Origin: Tipula vernalis
Lineage: Eukaryota > Arthropoda > Insecta > Diptera > Tipulidae
DNA length: 64,000 nucleotides
Direction: 5' to 3'
Assembly (NCBI GenBank): GCA_958295665.1
Contig: OY282560.1
Coordinates: forward strand, 309,671,236 to 309,735,235
Below the pieces are notes generated by a model, which saw only the letters and a list, made by a program, of their open reading frames with translations, had not been told where the DNA came from and searched no databases. Shown piece by piece: positions 1 through 12,092 of this stretch (position 1 is the stretch's first letter; the number at the start of each line of letters is the position of its first letter). A program made the translations under genes and the position numbers.

Positions 1-1840
1 CTAAAAAATTTGTTGAAATCGTATTTAGAATTTAAGCTTAGTCACATAAAGTGCATTAAATATTTTGCTAAAATTATTTTCAAGATGTGTTTCCCAAATG
101 TAAAATAAAGAAGACAATTTCTATTTAAAATTCCAATTAAATTCTTTATATCTAGTTTAGAATTTAAGCTAATTTTTTCTCTTCGTTCTCTTAATCAATT
201 TCCTCTCTGTCGAATGCAATTGGCCAATTTAGATTAGATTACTAGATAGATTAGAAGTTACTACAGTGAATACCATTCACATATTAAAAGAAAAATTACA
301 ATAATCAATTAGCAGAATACCCAAATATTTGTTAAAACTTTAAATTTCACTCAAGTTTTCATTTCAATTTAATTCAATGAGCGTGATCAAAATTACAATT
401 AATATTCAAGTACAATTTGGAAGTTTAACCCAATTTCGGATTAAAATGTCACTCAAAGTTGATTCAAATCCAGATGGAATTGTAATCTAATTTTTTTCTT
501 GATGCATCCAAGGTTTTATTAGAATCAGTATAATTCAGTCTAGTTTTCCCTTGACATTCTTTGCTCCACCTAATTTACTCTCATTTTTTTGTCTTCTAAT
601 TGAAAATCCACTCAGTAAATCTATTGTGCAATGTAAACTTATATTTCTTTCAAAATTTTGTGAAAAAAATTCGTGTTGTAACCCAATTACTATATATATG
701 TACATAATTTCAACAAAGATTTTATTTGGTTTGGAATGTCAAAATCGTTTTTTTAAATTTAAATTCCTAATTCAAATTTCACTCAAAATTTCCGATACAA
801 ATTTCTAAACTAAATCCTAAGGAAATTTTGTTGGTTCTTTGAGATCAAATCTCGTATTGTAACTCAATTCTTACCTAATTGCAATTAAAATGATGTTTAA
901 ATCTAGTTTAGAACACCAAATTTACACTCAAATTTTTTCTAAAAACTAAGTAGAATGTCCTGATCAATTTCTAATCTAAATTTGCATATCAATTTTTAAC
1001 CCAAGTAACACTGTACAACAATTTGTACTATTTAAATGCCATGCAAAATTTGGTTTAATCCAGTAGTTTTGCTTAATTTCGATTTTAAATTTCACATATG
1101 GATTTAAAACCGGAATTTTTTTTAAATCAACTCAATACTTAGTCAAGCCCTGTTGGAATTTTTATTCAAAGATTGGAATTCAAAGTCTATTTATAGCTAA
1201 ATTTATGCTGAAAACTACGATTAGCTTTTGATGCAAAACACAAGATGTTGTTCAAATCTAGTTTGTAATTCTAATTCAATTTTTAAATTTTTAAATCGAA
1301 TTTAAGTTCCTACTCAAGAATTTATTCAATGTTGAAATTCACAAACGTATGTTGACAAACAATATGATGTCTTTTCTCACGTAAATGGCACTCAATATTT
1401 TACTAAAATTCATGTTTGAATTCTGGCAGATACGTTAACGAATGAAAACAACAATCAGAAAATCTGCGTTTCTAGAATAACTCTGGATCGTCAAATAATG
1501 TGCAGTAAACTATTGAGATATGTATTTTAATTTGACGTTTATTTTGTTCTTAATTTATTGATCTAACTTAGCGGAGTTTAGGCAAAAGTAAAACATTCTT
1601 AACTTCTAAAAAAAAATATTTGTTGGCCTAAATTCAAAATTTGGCTTATAAAATATTTTGCTCTATCAAATTTTAAGCTATGAAAGTAGAATTATGTTAT
1701 TCTTGAAGAAAAATTAAAAATATTTCGAATAAAGCATAAAATATGTGGTAAAACGTAAAATAAGTGGTAATATGTAAAAATATGTGATTATGCCAAAATA
1801 TTTAAAAATATGTGATAACATAAAGGGCTCCAACAAATTT
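1..1840 (+). repeat. AT-rich non-coding repeat, copy 1 (inverted partner near 50.5-51.6 kb)
   Basis: This stretch is built of short AAATTT/TTCAAATT-like phrases and has no credible coding frame. From about 1200 to 1830 it matches, by eye, the reverse complement of about 50500-51560. Shared landmarks include GTTGAAATTCACAAACGTAT, AAATGGCACTCAA, TTGACGTTTATTTTGTTCTT and the run around GTTGGCCTAAATT, in the same order. The outer 1.2 kb is too degenerate to align by eye. The family is unknown; it may be an old non-autonomous element. Confidence 0.6.
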
Positions 1841-2364
1841 TTGGTTTGGATTTACCAAAAAAAATTTATTTTTTTCTAAGAATCGTAAGCCTAATGATGA
1901 GATTTAAATGGTTTTTATCATCTCGTCACCTCAGTATTTAAGTGTTATAAACGCATTTTAATCTTTTTGGTGTTAGATCTGCCATTTTGTATTCTGACGG
2001 TCCTAACTCTATTTTTATTAAAATCCATTTGTGTCATTTAAAAACTGGGATGACAACCAGTTATAATAATGGTTCTGGAATCTAATTTGGTGACCCATTC
2101 TACAGCTTTACGTAAGATCGTAGATCTAACTCCAAGATTACTAAAATGCGTATGTGTCACTTAAGTAAACGATGCGATCCAAAATAATACGAAATGTGAC
2201 CTGTTTTGAGACAAATTATTTACTTATTACTAAGAAAAATATAATACAGAGATTGGAAAGATTTCCTGACGGCGTCTGTGTTGTACAAGAATTTACCTCT
2301 TGGGACACAAAGATTTTTCCGGAGCATATTGTATGGAGTGCAAGCAGTAATATTTTCTCTAGTG

Positions 2365-3140
2365 ACACGTTATAGCCGCTTTAAGTGTCCTGTTAAACCT
2401 TTCGATAGTGCTATTGAACTTCGATTTATATGACGTCGCTGCCTTGTGCTTGAATTAACATTCAAAATTCAGAAGCTCTGATTCAAATCGTGCACTTTTT
2501 TCTATTTGTGCTGATTTATGACAATTGTTGTGGGTACTCCAAAGCGGGCAACTCAGTAGCTGTAAACTGCCACTGCAATAGTCTCCGCCATTATGTCTGG
2601 CGTTGGCATTGGTTTCACAGTAGTGCTCCCTCTCTGAAATCGTTGGAAATCACCCAAAAATGAAATGGACCCACAATGTCGAGATATAATTTTGCAAAAC
2701 GATTAGTCACTAGCGAACAGGACCCCACTGGGCTTTGTGTGTGTCTTGCGATCTTGTGTTTTTAACACATCATGCGGCATTGAGCCATCCGCTTTAAATC
2801 TTTTTTTCTATTCCATTCCATACTAATTGTTCTGTTATCCCTTTGACCGAGGCTTGTGCACTTGGATGCGCTAGATTGTATATATCATCGAACACTGTTT
2901 TTCTGAATTCCAAAGGGTGTAGGGGCATGTTTTCCTTGTAGATACATCGCAAATTATTGATTTATTTGAACCGAAAGAAACGATAACTTCCTCAAAACAT
3001 AAATCTGAGGCATTTAACGATATTCTTCCAATTCTGCCCATCGTTTGAGCATCAGCTATTGCCGCATAAATTATTGACTTGCTTATCGCTGCCGTCTCTA
3101 GTCGTGATAGAGTTTCGGCTGTGTTGTAAATAACACGAAG
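2365..3140 (-). pseudogene. Ty3/Gypsy integrase remnant (pol C-terminal half)
   Basis: The minus-strand translation, read across several frames, gives an ordered Gypsy integrase. First comes the RNase H-integrase linker (LSRLETAA, IADAQ, EEVIVSF, SIICDVSTRKT). The zinc-finger region follows (LEFRKTVFDDIYNLAHPSA, around 2850-2900), then core pieces including RFGVPTTIV, and finally ERFNRTLKAAI (around 2372-2405), the conserved motif after the catalytic Glu. Frames change repeatedly and stops interrupt it, so it is dead. No LTR was recognised beside it. The linker begins near 3135, just where the RNase H remnant at 9.15-10.29 kb would be expected to continue, so both probably come from one element. 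Family assignment is firm; the exact clade is not. Confidence 0.75.
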
Positions 3141-4555
3141 AATATTATCAAAATTACTGACAATTATGTCCGTAGCTTCTCAAAGTTCAACAATTCAATT
3201 TCAAATTTGAATTATGCACTGGTTAATAAAAAATATTTAACGGCAAACTGATTTTAAAAATTTTAAAATTGGACATTTATTTCAAAATTTGAAATTTTCG
3301 TAAATTAAAACATTAAAAAGCCATTCAATTGATAAGTTTTGTTACCAAATGGTCAATAAATTTTTTAATTCATTTTAAATTGATGTTCAATTCAGATTCG
3401 AAACTGTGGAAATTTAGTTAAATTAGGTTAGGAAAATGAACATTTATAAAATTCGCTGATTGTGTTTCGATTCTAAAAGGCCTTTAATCAGACTAAAAAC
3501 GTTACACAAGATGCAACGAGCCCTTTGTAAAAGGATTTTTATTTGTGAAAATCGCCGCCGTTAAAGTGGGAAAAAGTAAAAAAATAACGAGATTTTTCTC
3601 ATTTTAGTGTCGCCGTGAGTTATGGTATTTTCTATATGTCGATTACGGCTGGACGGTCGGTGATGAGACAAAAAGCGTTACACGCGGAAGAAGTTAGGGA
3701 CAACAAAAGGAAAACGGGAAAACATGTTAGTTTTTTCGTTATTCTTCCAATTATTTTTATTTTTAAAAACTTTGGCAACGCTTTCCTAGCCTTAGGACTT
3801 GTTTGAGTACTTTTTTTGAAACATTTTCTTGTCTTTCATTTGAACAAGCTCGTTTTTTCAATATTTACAAGAGTTCATCAAAATATGAACAAACGGTTTT
3901 TTGTAGTTTTCTTATAGAAAGTATGACTTTTCAAAATCGTAGTAGTTAGGAGATTCAAAACTGGTGATGAAATATTTAAGGTTTCCAACACAATGATATT
4001 CAATCCGTTCCGCTCGGGTTTTTCGTCCTCTGTATAATTTTGAATGAAAGGCAAAAACTGGAAATCTTAGACAGAAGGGAATAAATCGAATTCCACATTA
4101 GAATTTAATGTTAAATTTTTATATTGGACAAACAGACGAGCGGAGTAGATAAAAAGCGAACGGAACGGAACGGACACCATGTTTGATCCTTTAATTCAAC
4201 TTCCAATGAAGAGATGGATAAATTTGGACAATGTTTTTTCCTATTGTCCACACATTTCCTCCACAAAATATTTTTATTTTTTTTTACCACCAATAAACTC
4301 TTCCTAATCTGGTTACTACTAGCAGACACTATTATCAATAAAATATTTTATCAACTAATGTTTACCTTGAGGTAACATTTTCATTTAATTCTTCTTCATA
4401 CATTTCGTTCTCATCGACATCTGAATCAGATGACATTTGTAAGTAGTTTCTGCTAAAATTAAAAGAAAAAATCTATAGTGCTCAAATTTAAATTGATTAT
4501 TTACAACTTGACTAGATAAAATGAGGTTATAAAACAAACAAAAAAATGCCATTTG
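3141..4555. other. AT-rich spacer without recognised genes
   Basis: No gene or known element was recognised. Short open frames here (for example + 3615-3806 and - 4111-4338) have no recognisable motif. Confidence 0.5.
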
Positions 4556-5230
4556 CAGCATCCGCTTTCACGTGGCTGCATAAACTGCGCAGGCTAATTA
4601 CTTTTTGCTTTTGCATTTTTATCCGAAAGACTGCACTGCTTTTGCTGCAAAACTGAATTTTGACCGACATGCAGTATAAGCTGTGCAGCGAATGAATATT
4701 TGATCGAAGCCATTTGTCATTTAACCCGTGCAGTCGAGAATTCAGCCGCCGCGCAGTTTATGCAGCAAGTCGGTCAAAAATCATGATTTCCGTCGGAAGC
4801 TGCGCATTCCATCGGATTAAAATGCAGCAAACAAAGTTAGGCTGCGCAGTTCACGCAGCCACCTTAAAGCCGTTGCATAAACTGCAAATGTCAATTTTTT
4901 TAAAAAAAAATTCAACTTTATACATAATTGTAGGTGAAATAAAATAAAACACGATCCCTCCCAATTATTCGCAATCAAGGGAAATTATAAAAGTAGTTAA
5001 ATGAAAATGTCCTATCGGTTTGCAGTCAGGCTTCTAGTCGTATAAAAATGCTTTTGAATTTTTTTGTACAGCATAAACTTTTGTACAGCCTAATTCTTCA
5101 CCGTACACAATGCATAAGGCTGTGGTCAATAATTTAGCAGCTGCACAGTTTGTACTGCAAGTCGGTTAAAAATTTAGTTTTGCAACCAGAACAGTGCAGC
5201 CTAGCGGCAGCTGGCAACTCATATGTAGAG
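4556..5230. repeat. Cluster of palindromic GCAG...CTGC repeats
   Basis: At least six copies, on both strands, of a motif like GCGCAGTTTATGCAGC, often followed by AAGTCGGTCAAAAAT. Copies lie near 4573-4592, 4671-4690, 4750-4785, 4840-4860, 4870-4888 and 5136-5170. The copies at 4651-4692 and 4740-4785 face each other and could form a long imperfect hairpin. Another copy lies at 6945-6985, beyond the Tc1 element, so the Tc1 element landed inside this cluster. The function is unknown. Confidence 0.65.
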
Positions 5231-5244
5231 TATTTTGAGATATA

Positions 5245-5270
5245 CAGTATGGAGAAAAAAAAAGTAAACA
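5245..5270. repeat. Tc1 left terminal inverted repeat
   Basis: Starts CAGTATGGAG followed by nine A and GTAAACA. It mirrors 6862-6885, apart from a one-base difference in A-run length. Confidence 0.9.
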
Positions 5271-5448
5271 TTTTAATCTGGCAAACTAATTTGCATTTAT
5301 TTCATTATAAAAATTTTAAATAATTAAAACTGTTGTATTAGAAATTAAATATAAGTTTAATTTAAATAATTATCGCAGGAACTTTAAAAAATAATCACTA
5401 GTAATTCACTAAAATCAAAAATACTTCACTGTTTGATTTTTTTATGTT

Positions 5449-5466
5449 GCAAAAAAAAGTAAACAA
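5449..5466. repeat. Inner direct repeat of Tc1 left end
   Basis: GCAAAAAAAAGTAAACAA repeats the inner part of the terminal repeat about 200 bp inside, which suggests a second transposase-binding site. Confidence 0.65.
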
Positions 5467-5505
5467 TTTGATATTATTTTTCAAAAATTGGAAAACTATT
5501 AAATT

Positions 5506-6509
5506 ATTCAATATTTGGTGTGTCCTCCTTTATTATCAATGACCATTTGTAACCGCCGTGGCATACTTTCAACTAAATTGTTGAGGTAAGTTGGCGAAAT
5601 AGAAGGCCATTCTTGTTCTACACTGGCCCAGAATTCCGGCAATTTGGATCTTGTATGGATCGGGATTTTATCATCCAAAATCATCCAGAGATGTTCAATA
5701 GGGTTTAGATCGGGTGATTGTGGTGGCTACTCTAATACTTCTAAACCTTCTCGAACAAAATATTGTTTTGCGACCCTTGACCTATGTTTCGGGTCATTGT
5801 CTTGTTGAAACACGAAACGATTTAGGCTCATTTTCTCAGCAGATTCAGCAAGGTTTTCTTGTAAAATTTGAACGTAAGAATTTCCAGTCATTTTCCCGTT
5901 AATTTTTGACTAAATTGCCCACACCATGCCAAGAAAAACATCCTCAAACTATGAGTGATCCACCACCATGCTTAACTGTCCCTTGAGGATATTTTAAATT
6001 TAAACGTTTTCCTTTGGGAACCCAGATGCGGCTTCGTCTTTTTGGATTTTTCAATTCAAATTTGCTCTCATCTGACCAGATGACACTTTTCCAATAAGAA
6101 ATCGGCATATTTAGAAATTTTTTTCCAAAATCCAATCGTTTCTTTATATTTTGTTTGCGTAGTAGTGGTTTTTTTACCTTAAAACAGCTGTATAATCCAA
6201 TTTCTTTTAGCCTATTTCTTACTGTAAATCTCGATACATTCAAATTTAATTCTTTTGCGATCGATTGACTTGAAACCGATGCATTTTTTTGTGCAAAACG
6301 GTGTATAGCTCGATCATCGTGTTGTGATGTTTTCCGTGTCCGACCACTTCCTTCCTTTCAGTTCCGGTTGTCTTAAATTTTTCCACAATTTTAGAAATAT
6401 CTCCTAACGAAATTTTGTATTTTTCAGCAATCCTTTGATACGGTATTCCATTTTGAATATCATTTATTATTAATTTTCGAACTTCTATACATTTTTGTCC
6501 CATTTTCAA
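5506..6509 (-). pseudogene. Tc1-family transposase (DD34E), broken
   Basis: The frame opens at 6509 with the N-terminal helix-turn-helix (YQRIAEKYKISLGDISKIVE), which would bind the terminal repeats. Near 6345 the frame shifts; the true sequence continues in another frame (around IHRFAQKNASVSSQ) into the segment beginning NVSRFTVRNRLKEIGL. The catalytic triad is visible as D in VIWSDESKF (near 6080), D in QQDNDPKH (near 5800) and E in NPIEHLW (near 5700), with 34 residues between the last two. Breaks: the shift near 6345, a TGA in place of Trp before GCFSWHG (near 5939), a one-base A-run insertion near 5910, and a TAG in place of Trp before PPQSPDLNP (near 5730). The protein cannot be made. 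It ends near 5506 after LQMVIDNKGG. Confidence 0.9.
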
Positions 6510-6669
6510 AATAAATTTAATTTTCTACTTGCAGGATCGTTATAATTCAGTAATTATTAAATTTTCACTGCTAAATAATACTAAATAATCTAAATATTAA
6601 CGAAACAAAAATATTCAATTAAAAAATATTTAATTTTATATTATCAAATTTATATACGCACCGTTTTTT

Positions 6670-6685
6670 CACTTTTTTTTTCAAC
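6670..6685. repeat. Inner direct repeat of Tc1 right end
   Basis: Reverse complement TTGAAAAAAAAAGTGA resembles the inner left repeat. It lies about 200 bp inside the right terminus. Confidence 0.5.
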
Positions 6686-6859
6686 AATGGATTTTAACAT
6701 AAATTTTTGAAACGTAAAAAAAAATAAATTTTGACTGTTGCTTGCCCTAAACGCAATTCATTGAGAAAACTATAGCATAGTTGGATATATTTTTGCTTAA
6801 AAATGTAGCATTTAGGAGATATTCAAGGATTTGGAGCTGAAAATTCTTGTAAATTACTT

Positions 6860-6885
6860 TTGTTTACTTTTTTTTCTCCATACTG
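6860..6885. repeat. Tc1 right terminal inverted repeat
   Basis: GTTTAC, eight T, then CTCCATACTG, followed by TA. This is the mirror of the left end. Confidence 0.9.
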
Positions 6886-6887
6886 TA

Positions 6888-9150
6888 TATTCGAGATTTG
6901 TGTAGACACCATAATGCAAATCCCAAAAATAATATCAGTTCTCTGTACAAACTGCGCAGCGGCTGAATTGTTGACCGCAGCCCTCTATAGATATTCTATA
7001 GACAAACAATATTTACTGCACATTTCCGTTCGTAAATGAAAGTTATGCGGTGGTCAAATCTCTCAAATCTCCATTTTTTTTTTTAGACAAAATATTAGTT
7101 TTGTTAGATTTGGTTCAAATCCCAATTTATTCATATGAAAATTATTTGAAGTAAATCCTTAAATTTATTTAATTTTAAATTCATATTCTTTTGTGCAGTC
7201 ATCTGTACTGAAATGTGTGTACGCAAAATGAAAATTTTCCAAATTTGATATATCCATTTTGTCGAATATTTGTCAACAAATTATATTTTTTCTACACCTA
7301 TTAGCATATACATACATGTAACCCAATATCCATATGTAAATTTTGTGGTAAACATATTTAATATCAATACACAACACATATACATACAATAATAGCCTAT
7401 GTGTTTCAGATAAACATAAATTCGATTAAAACAAAAACTAAAAATATCGTTTCTTTTTTGCTGGTTGAATTCAAGAATTAATTAAAATTTATGGGTCCCA
7501 CCATCGACAGAACAACAACAAAGCGACGCGGTTAATAGAGCTAAGCTGCGCTACATATTATAACCCCAAAATAAACACAAAATTAAATTATTTCAATTTT
7601 AATTAATTTTTATTATGATTGATTAATTATTTTGATATTGATTTTGATTTTCAATGTTTTCATGGGACCGAACATATATACTTAGCGTTAGGGGACCACT
7701 ACAACAATTTTTATCATAAAAAAACCAGTCAAGACCATAAAAAATGTTAAAAAAAAACAAATCATGATTTTTTTTAATGTCAATATTGAACTTGGGATTG
7801 ACCTCTGCAGCATGGTTGAATATTTAGATTTTCAAGAGGATATTATATCGAGAAAATTACATTAACACGACAAAATATTGCAAACATGACCTTTTTTTTG
7901 ATAATTATTGTTAGTTTTATGTTTTATGTTGAACTTGTGTGTTAGCTTATAACTATGTACCATATATACCTATAGGTGTGGTTTAAGTCAAGGGAATTTG
8001 CCGTTTTAATAATATCGTGCATGTAATACGCGGCGCTACAACAGTTAAAATATCATTTTTCAACCTCACGAAAATGCCATCAAAAATATTGTCAAAATTT
8101 AATATTTAAGTGACAGTTCACAATTATCCAATTGCCATTGTGTAAATTATAAACAATAAAAAACACAAATTTATTACTTTCTCGTGGGCATGCTAAATAT
8201 ACGGTGATGATTCATATGTTTTCATTATGACGTCCGCAGAGAGATAAATAGTTTCGTGTATTATCACAAAATTTTCCATGAATTTCGCGCGCGCCATCAT
8301 CCTCAATTCGGTGCCATTCAACTTTTAATGTTTTGATTTTTCTTTTTGTTTGATATACGAGTATATTCGCCTCGGAAATTCCATATTTATGTAGCAACAT
8401 TACAAGGAAATGATAATAAACTTCTATTGTGTTTGGCATTGGCACAGCAAGAGTGTATATGTAGTCTGAGCATGTCTAGGAATAATATTTACATTGATGT
8501 ATGTTATGTCTTTTTTTACAAATGCAAATAATGGGATTGGTTGCCAAATAAAATATTTGTCCTATAACCTAATTTTTTTTGTGTGTGTATATTGTGCTTT
8601 GTGTAACAACGACTTTATGTTTGAACTCTATAAAATTGATTTTTTTTTTTTTGTTTTTTTGGAAATTGTCCCAAATTTAAATCAATCTTTAATAAAATCC
8701 GGCACCAAGGAAACAGCCAAAAATGTTAATTTTTCTAAATAATATACGGGTTGTTATTTTTTCCCTAAAACTGTGAAGGTCCGAAATCGTTAAAACAAAA
8801 AATTCAGCCAGTCTTCTTCAGGGACTAGGTAAGGAAGGAAGAGTTAAAGAAAACATTTCAGTTCAACAACAAAATAGTTGATGCAGCCAAATGCATACTT
8901 TAAAGGTTCCGGTTTAAGGATAACCCGGAAATACCGTGAGTCACAGTTGTTAGTACATGTAAGAAGTTACTGTTTTTCGTTTGTTTTTTATAAAACAAAA
9001 ACAAAGCAATCAATTACTAAAAATAGAAATGTGACTGATGAACCACTGGGCAATGATCTTTAGAATTTCAAACATTTAGATATGACTTTTGACTTTTTCT
9101 TAAGAAACTTATAGAGGATTTATTGTACTGTCATTTGGGAACTGACCGTA
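6888..9150. other. AT-rich spacer without recognised genes
   Basis: One GCAG-type repeat (6945-6985) and long A/T runs. Small open frames (for example - 8212-8445, + 8494-8742) show no domain or motif I recognise. Confidence 0.5.
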
Positions 9151-10290
9151 TACAAATTTCGATGTACACTTCACTGAATTTAATGGTTCACCATTGATAT
9201 AATGAATATCAGTGATGAACTGCATAATGCAGTCGAGCTGAGCCGTCAGGGAACTACATTCTAATTTCGACAAGATCGCATTTGTCAATGGTTTGTGATT
9301 GGTTAGAATGTAAAAGATTCTGCCTTCGACGAAGTATCGAAAATGCTTAATACGTAAAGAAGAATACTTCTGCTCAGGAGTGGATAGTTTTCTGGAATAG
9401 ATTCCGATAGGATGTCAATGTCTGTTAATAAGCTGCTCCAATATAACATCTATTGCTATACCCGATGCGTCAACCGTAAAATTTTCGTGTGGATGCGCGA
9501 GGACTGCGACCTCAGCAAGGGCATCTATTGTTTTTATAAAAGCTGCCTTGCATTCAGACGTTAAGTTGTTCCTGTATTTCAGCTAAATATTCGGCCAAAT
9601 TAGGAACAAATAGAGGTTGGTTGGTGGTAGATGGTCTTACGCCATCTTTGTTATTGGCTGCGTAAATCACATTTTGATAGTTTTATCGTTAAACCGTAAC
9701 CTGTAAGCGTTTAAAAAGTTGTTCAAGATGTTCCAAACGATCTGTCTCGTTCTTACTTGCCACCAGAATATCGTCGATATATGAATAGACACAATCTAGC
9801 GCTTTCGTGATTTCATTCAAAAAACACTGAAAAGTGTGCACTGCATTTCTCAGACCTTACGGCATTTCTATGAACTAAAAAAGACCGAAAGGAACTGCAA
9901 TTGCAGTCTTCAGTCAAAAATCTCGAAATTTTGTTAAAAATTAAATTAAATTAAAACATTTTTTGACTGGAATATAAATACGTATCTATTCCGACGCTGG
10001 ATGAACTTGGCCTACATAATATAAGTTGCATCATATTTTCAACCTCGTTCCGCATTATTCTACGCTTTTCAGGATTTAGGCATCTCGGATGACGAAAAGG
10101 TAATTGTCCTCGTGTTACTTTCGGTGCACGATAGAATGTTTCACCGGAAAGCTATATCGCGCTCGGGTACTGGCGGAAAAGTTCATGGTCCTCGATAACA
10201 AATATCCTGGGCGTTACAATTTCTGTAATGGGGATGCATACATCGACGATTGCAGCATCCCACGGTGACGATTTTGCAGCATCCCACCTG
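9150..10290 (-). pseudogene. Ty3/Gypsy protease-RT-RNase H remnant
   Basis: Read on the minus strand from high to low coordinates, the order is as in Gypsy pol. A protease/linker region (10290-10130, IVTPRIFVIEDHELFRQYP) comes first. Next is an RT N-terminal stretch (LPFRHPRCLNPEKRR), then the polymerase motif SYIDDILVASKNE (near 9750-9790) followed by HLEQLFKRLQV. RNase H follows, with HPHENFTVDASGIAIDVILEQL (near 9430-9490) and HFRYFVEGRIFYILTNHK (near 9290-9345). Stops and frame changes are frequent, and the middle of RT is damaged around 9890-9990. It stops near 9150-9190 after DIHYINGE, just short of the linker that reappears at 3.1 kb. Confidence 0.8.
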
Positions 10291-10508
10291 CCGTCGCAAG
10301 CAAGGCAGGTTGCTTTAGTTTTCCGGCCTCTAAGTCCAAAAATGGGATTGCCACAGATTTAGCTATTTAAGAATCGGAGATTTATACTCGGTTTCACAAA
10401 GAGATAGCTAATCACCAGCTAAATAATAGTTCCATGAAATTTCCGTTTGCTTCCTAATTCAAATTCAATTCAAATTGATTATATCTTATTTTACAAAAAT
10501 AAGCTAAA

Positions 10509-10560
10509 TCGTTCAGCTAAATATTTAGCTGAACGAAATTGGGCAGCTAAATATTTAGCT
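10509..10560. repeat. Perfect 28-bp palindrome plus a 16-bp copy of its core
   Basis: 10509-10536 is its own reverse complement, with core AGCTAAATATTTAGCT. The same 16-bp core recurs at 10545-10560, and AGCTAAAT fragments are scattered from 10360 to 10510. It may be an operator-like site, an element end or a replication artefact; the role is unknown. Confidence 0.85.
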
Positions 10561-11339
10561 CTCCAGTTAAAACTCATGTAAAAATGAAATAAAATTAATA
10601 TGGATTCAATTTCTTTATTATGAAACAAACCGCAATTTCATAAAAGAAGAAAGAGAGGAAATTTGATTTAACTGGAGATGGCCTCTTTTTTTGTGAAACT
10701 GGTGCTATTAGTAAATTTTCTTTATTTTTTTTAGAATTAAAAAAAATAATATTTCTGCAAATTTTAAAATGGATGAATTTGCAATGCAGCATCTCTTAAA
10801 ATTTCATTAATTTTTTCTCAAATTTCTTTGTCTAAACTTTTCGAAATTCTTTTAATTGTATTGTAATAAACGGATTTCGAAAAGTTTAGAAACTACAGAA
10901 ATTCAAGACAAAATTAATTTTAATAACATTTCCACAATTCATTTAGAATTCTTAATTAACATACAAATGACCTCCAATATTCTAAATTGGGGATTTGAGA
11001 ACATGGAGAATTTTGCTAATAAAATTGTTGTCAATAATTTATGACATTTATTTGAAAAATATCCCCCTACATTCTAATTCACTCTTCATTCTTTCATTCA
11101 ATATCTTCCAAAATTTAGATTCATGCTACTGAATTCTACGACACTTTCACAATCACAATAACACTTATTAACGCACAATTACTCAATTTAATTTGACATC
11201 AAAAATTATAGCAAGAGAATTAAATCACTTCCTAGTTGAAAAAATGCATCTTCACAACAGCGAATAAGGAAAATCCATTAACAAAAAACCTTAATGGTTG
11301 CTGTGCCTTCTACGACTAGTAGTGGAAAAAAAAGTATAT

Positions 11340-11440
11340 ACACCACGCTTGAGAAGTGCTCGACGCTCTGCGTCTCGGGTTATAAACTCGCTCGGGCTAT
11401 AATAGCATACTTCTCAACCTTTGTGTAAAATATATTATTT
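11340..11440. repeat. Imperfect inverted repeat with CG-rich centre, MITE-like
   Basis: TACACCACGCTTGAGAAGT near 11339 faces ACTTCTCAACCTTTGTGTA ending near 11429. The centre has the phrases CTCGGGTTATAAACTCG and CTCGGGCTATAAT, much richer in CG than the surroundings. This looks like a small non-autonomous element. Confidence 0.45.
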
Positions 11441-12092
11441 TTATGTGTCAAATATTATCGCAGGATTTGACTGGGATAATTTAAGTGTGTGCGGTTTTTT
11501 CAAATAAATGTCAAAAATTAGTACTAAAAAATATTTATCACAGGTTTCGGAGACAGTAAAAAAAAAGAAAAAGTAAACGTTGTCTTTATCTCATAGATAG
11601 AGTATGAGATTTTTTTTTCTCTTTTCTTTTTTTTTTACTAACAGTTAATTTTTGTAATGGAATATCACCTCTATGAAATAAATTGCAACCTTGTAGAAGA
11701 AGAAAGAAAGTAATTATTAATGAACTGGAACCTATCGAAAATTAAAAATAAAATATATAAAATATGTATGTATTGTCAAGTAGTACTTATGTCAAAAATT
11801 TCTATGTATCCGAAATATACCCATTAGACCCTTTAAAATAGTTCCCCATTTTCCAAATAAATCTTTCATAAAATATACTTCCAATATTTGACAGGCTTCA
11901 AAAATATCAAATGCCAAAAAAATCCGTGTGCATTTCCACTGACCCTTAGTATATGTGCAATATTTTAGATCTCTTAGTTATCGGGAAGTGGGTCAATTAT
12001 AGATTTTAAAATTTGACAGCCACAAACTCACAACCAGGAAAGTTAAATAAAAGCTTTTATTGGACAATTCGCTCATTTCCTGCAATAGTAGT

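Larger units (their letters stand above)
5245..6885 (-). mobile_element. Tc1-like DNA transposon, nearly full length, inactive
   Basis: The element is bounded by matching termini starting CAGTATGGAGAAAAAA (5245-5270 and, reversed, 6860-6885) with TA flanks at 5243-5244 and 6886-6887, the usual Tc1/mariner target. A second copy of the A-run/GTAAAC motif lies about 200 bp inside each end (5449-5466 and 6670-6685), giving an IR/DR layout as in several Tc1 transposons that carry two transposase-binding sites per end. The minus strand encodes a broken DD34E transposase. It inserted into the GCAG-palindrome cluster. Confidence 0.9.

Noticed and set aside
4714..4947. 77-codon plus-strand cysteine-rich peptide
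   Set aside because: It is a translation of the GCAG palindrome cluster, with no signal peptide.
4556..5230. CRISPR array
   Set aside because: The repeats are palindromic, irregularly spaced and on both strands, in a genome that is clearly eukaryotic.
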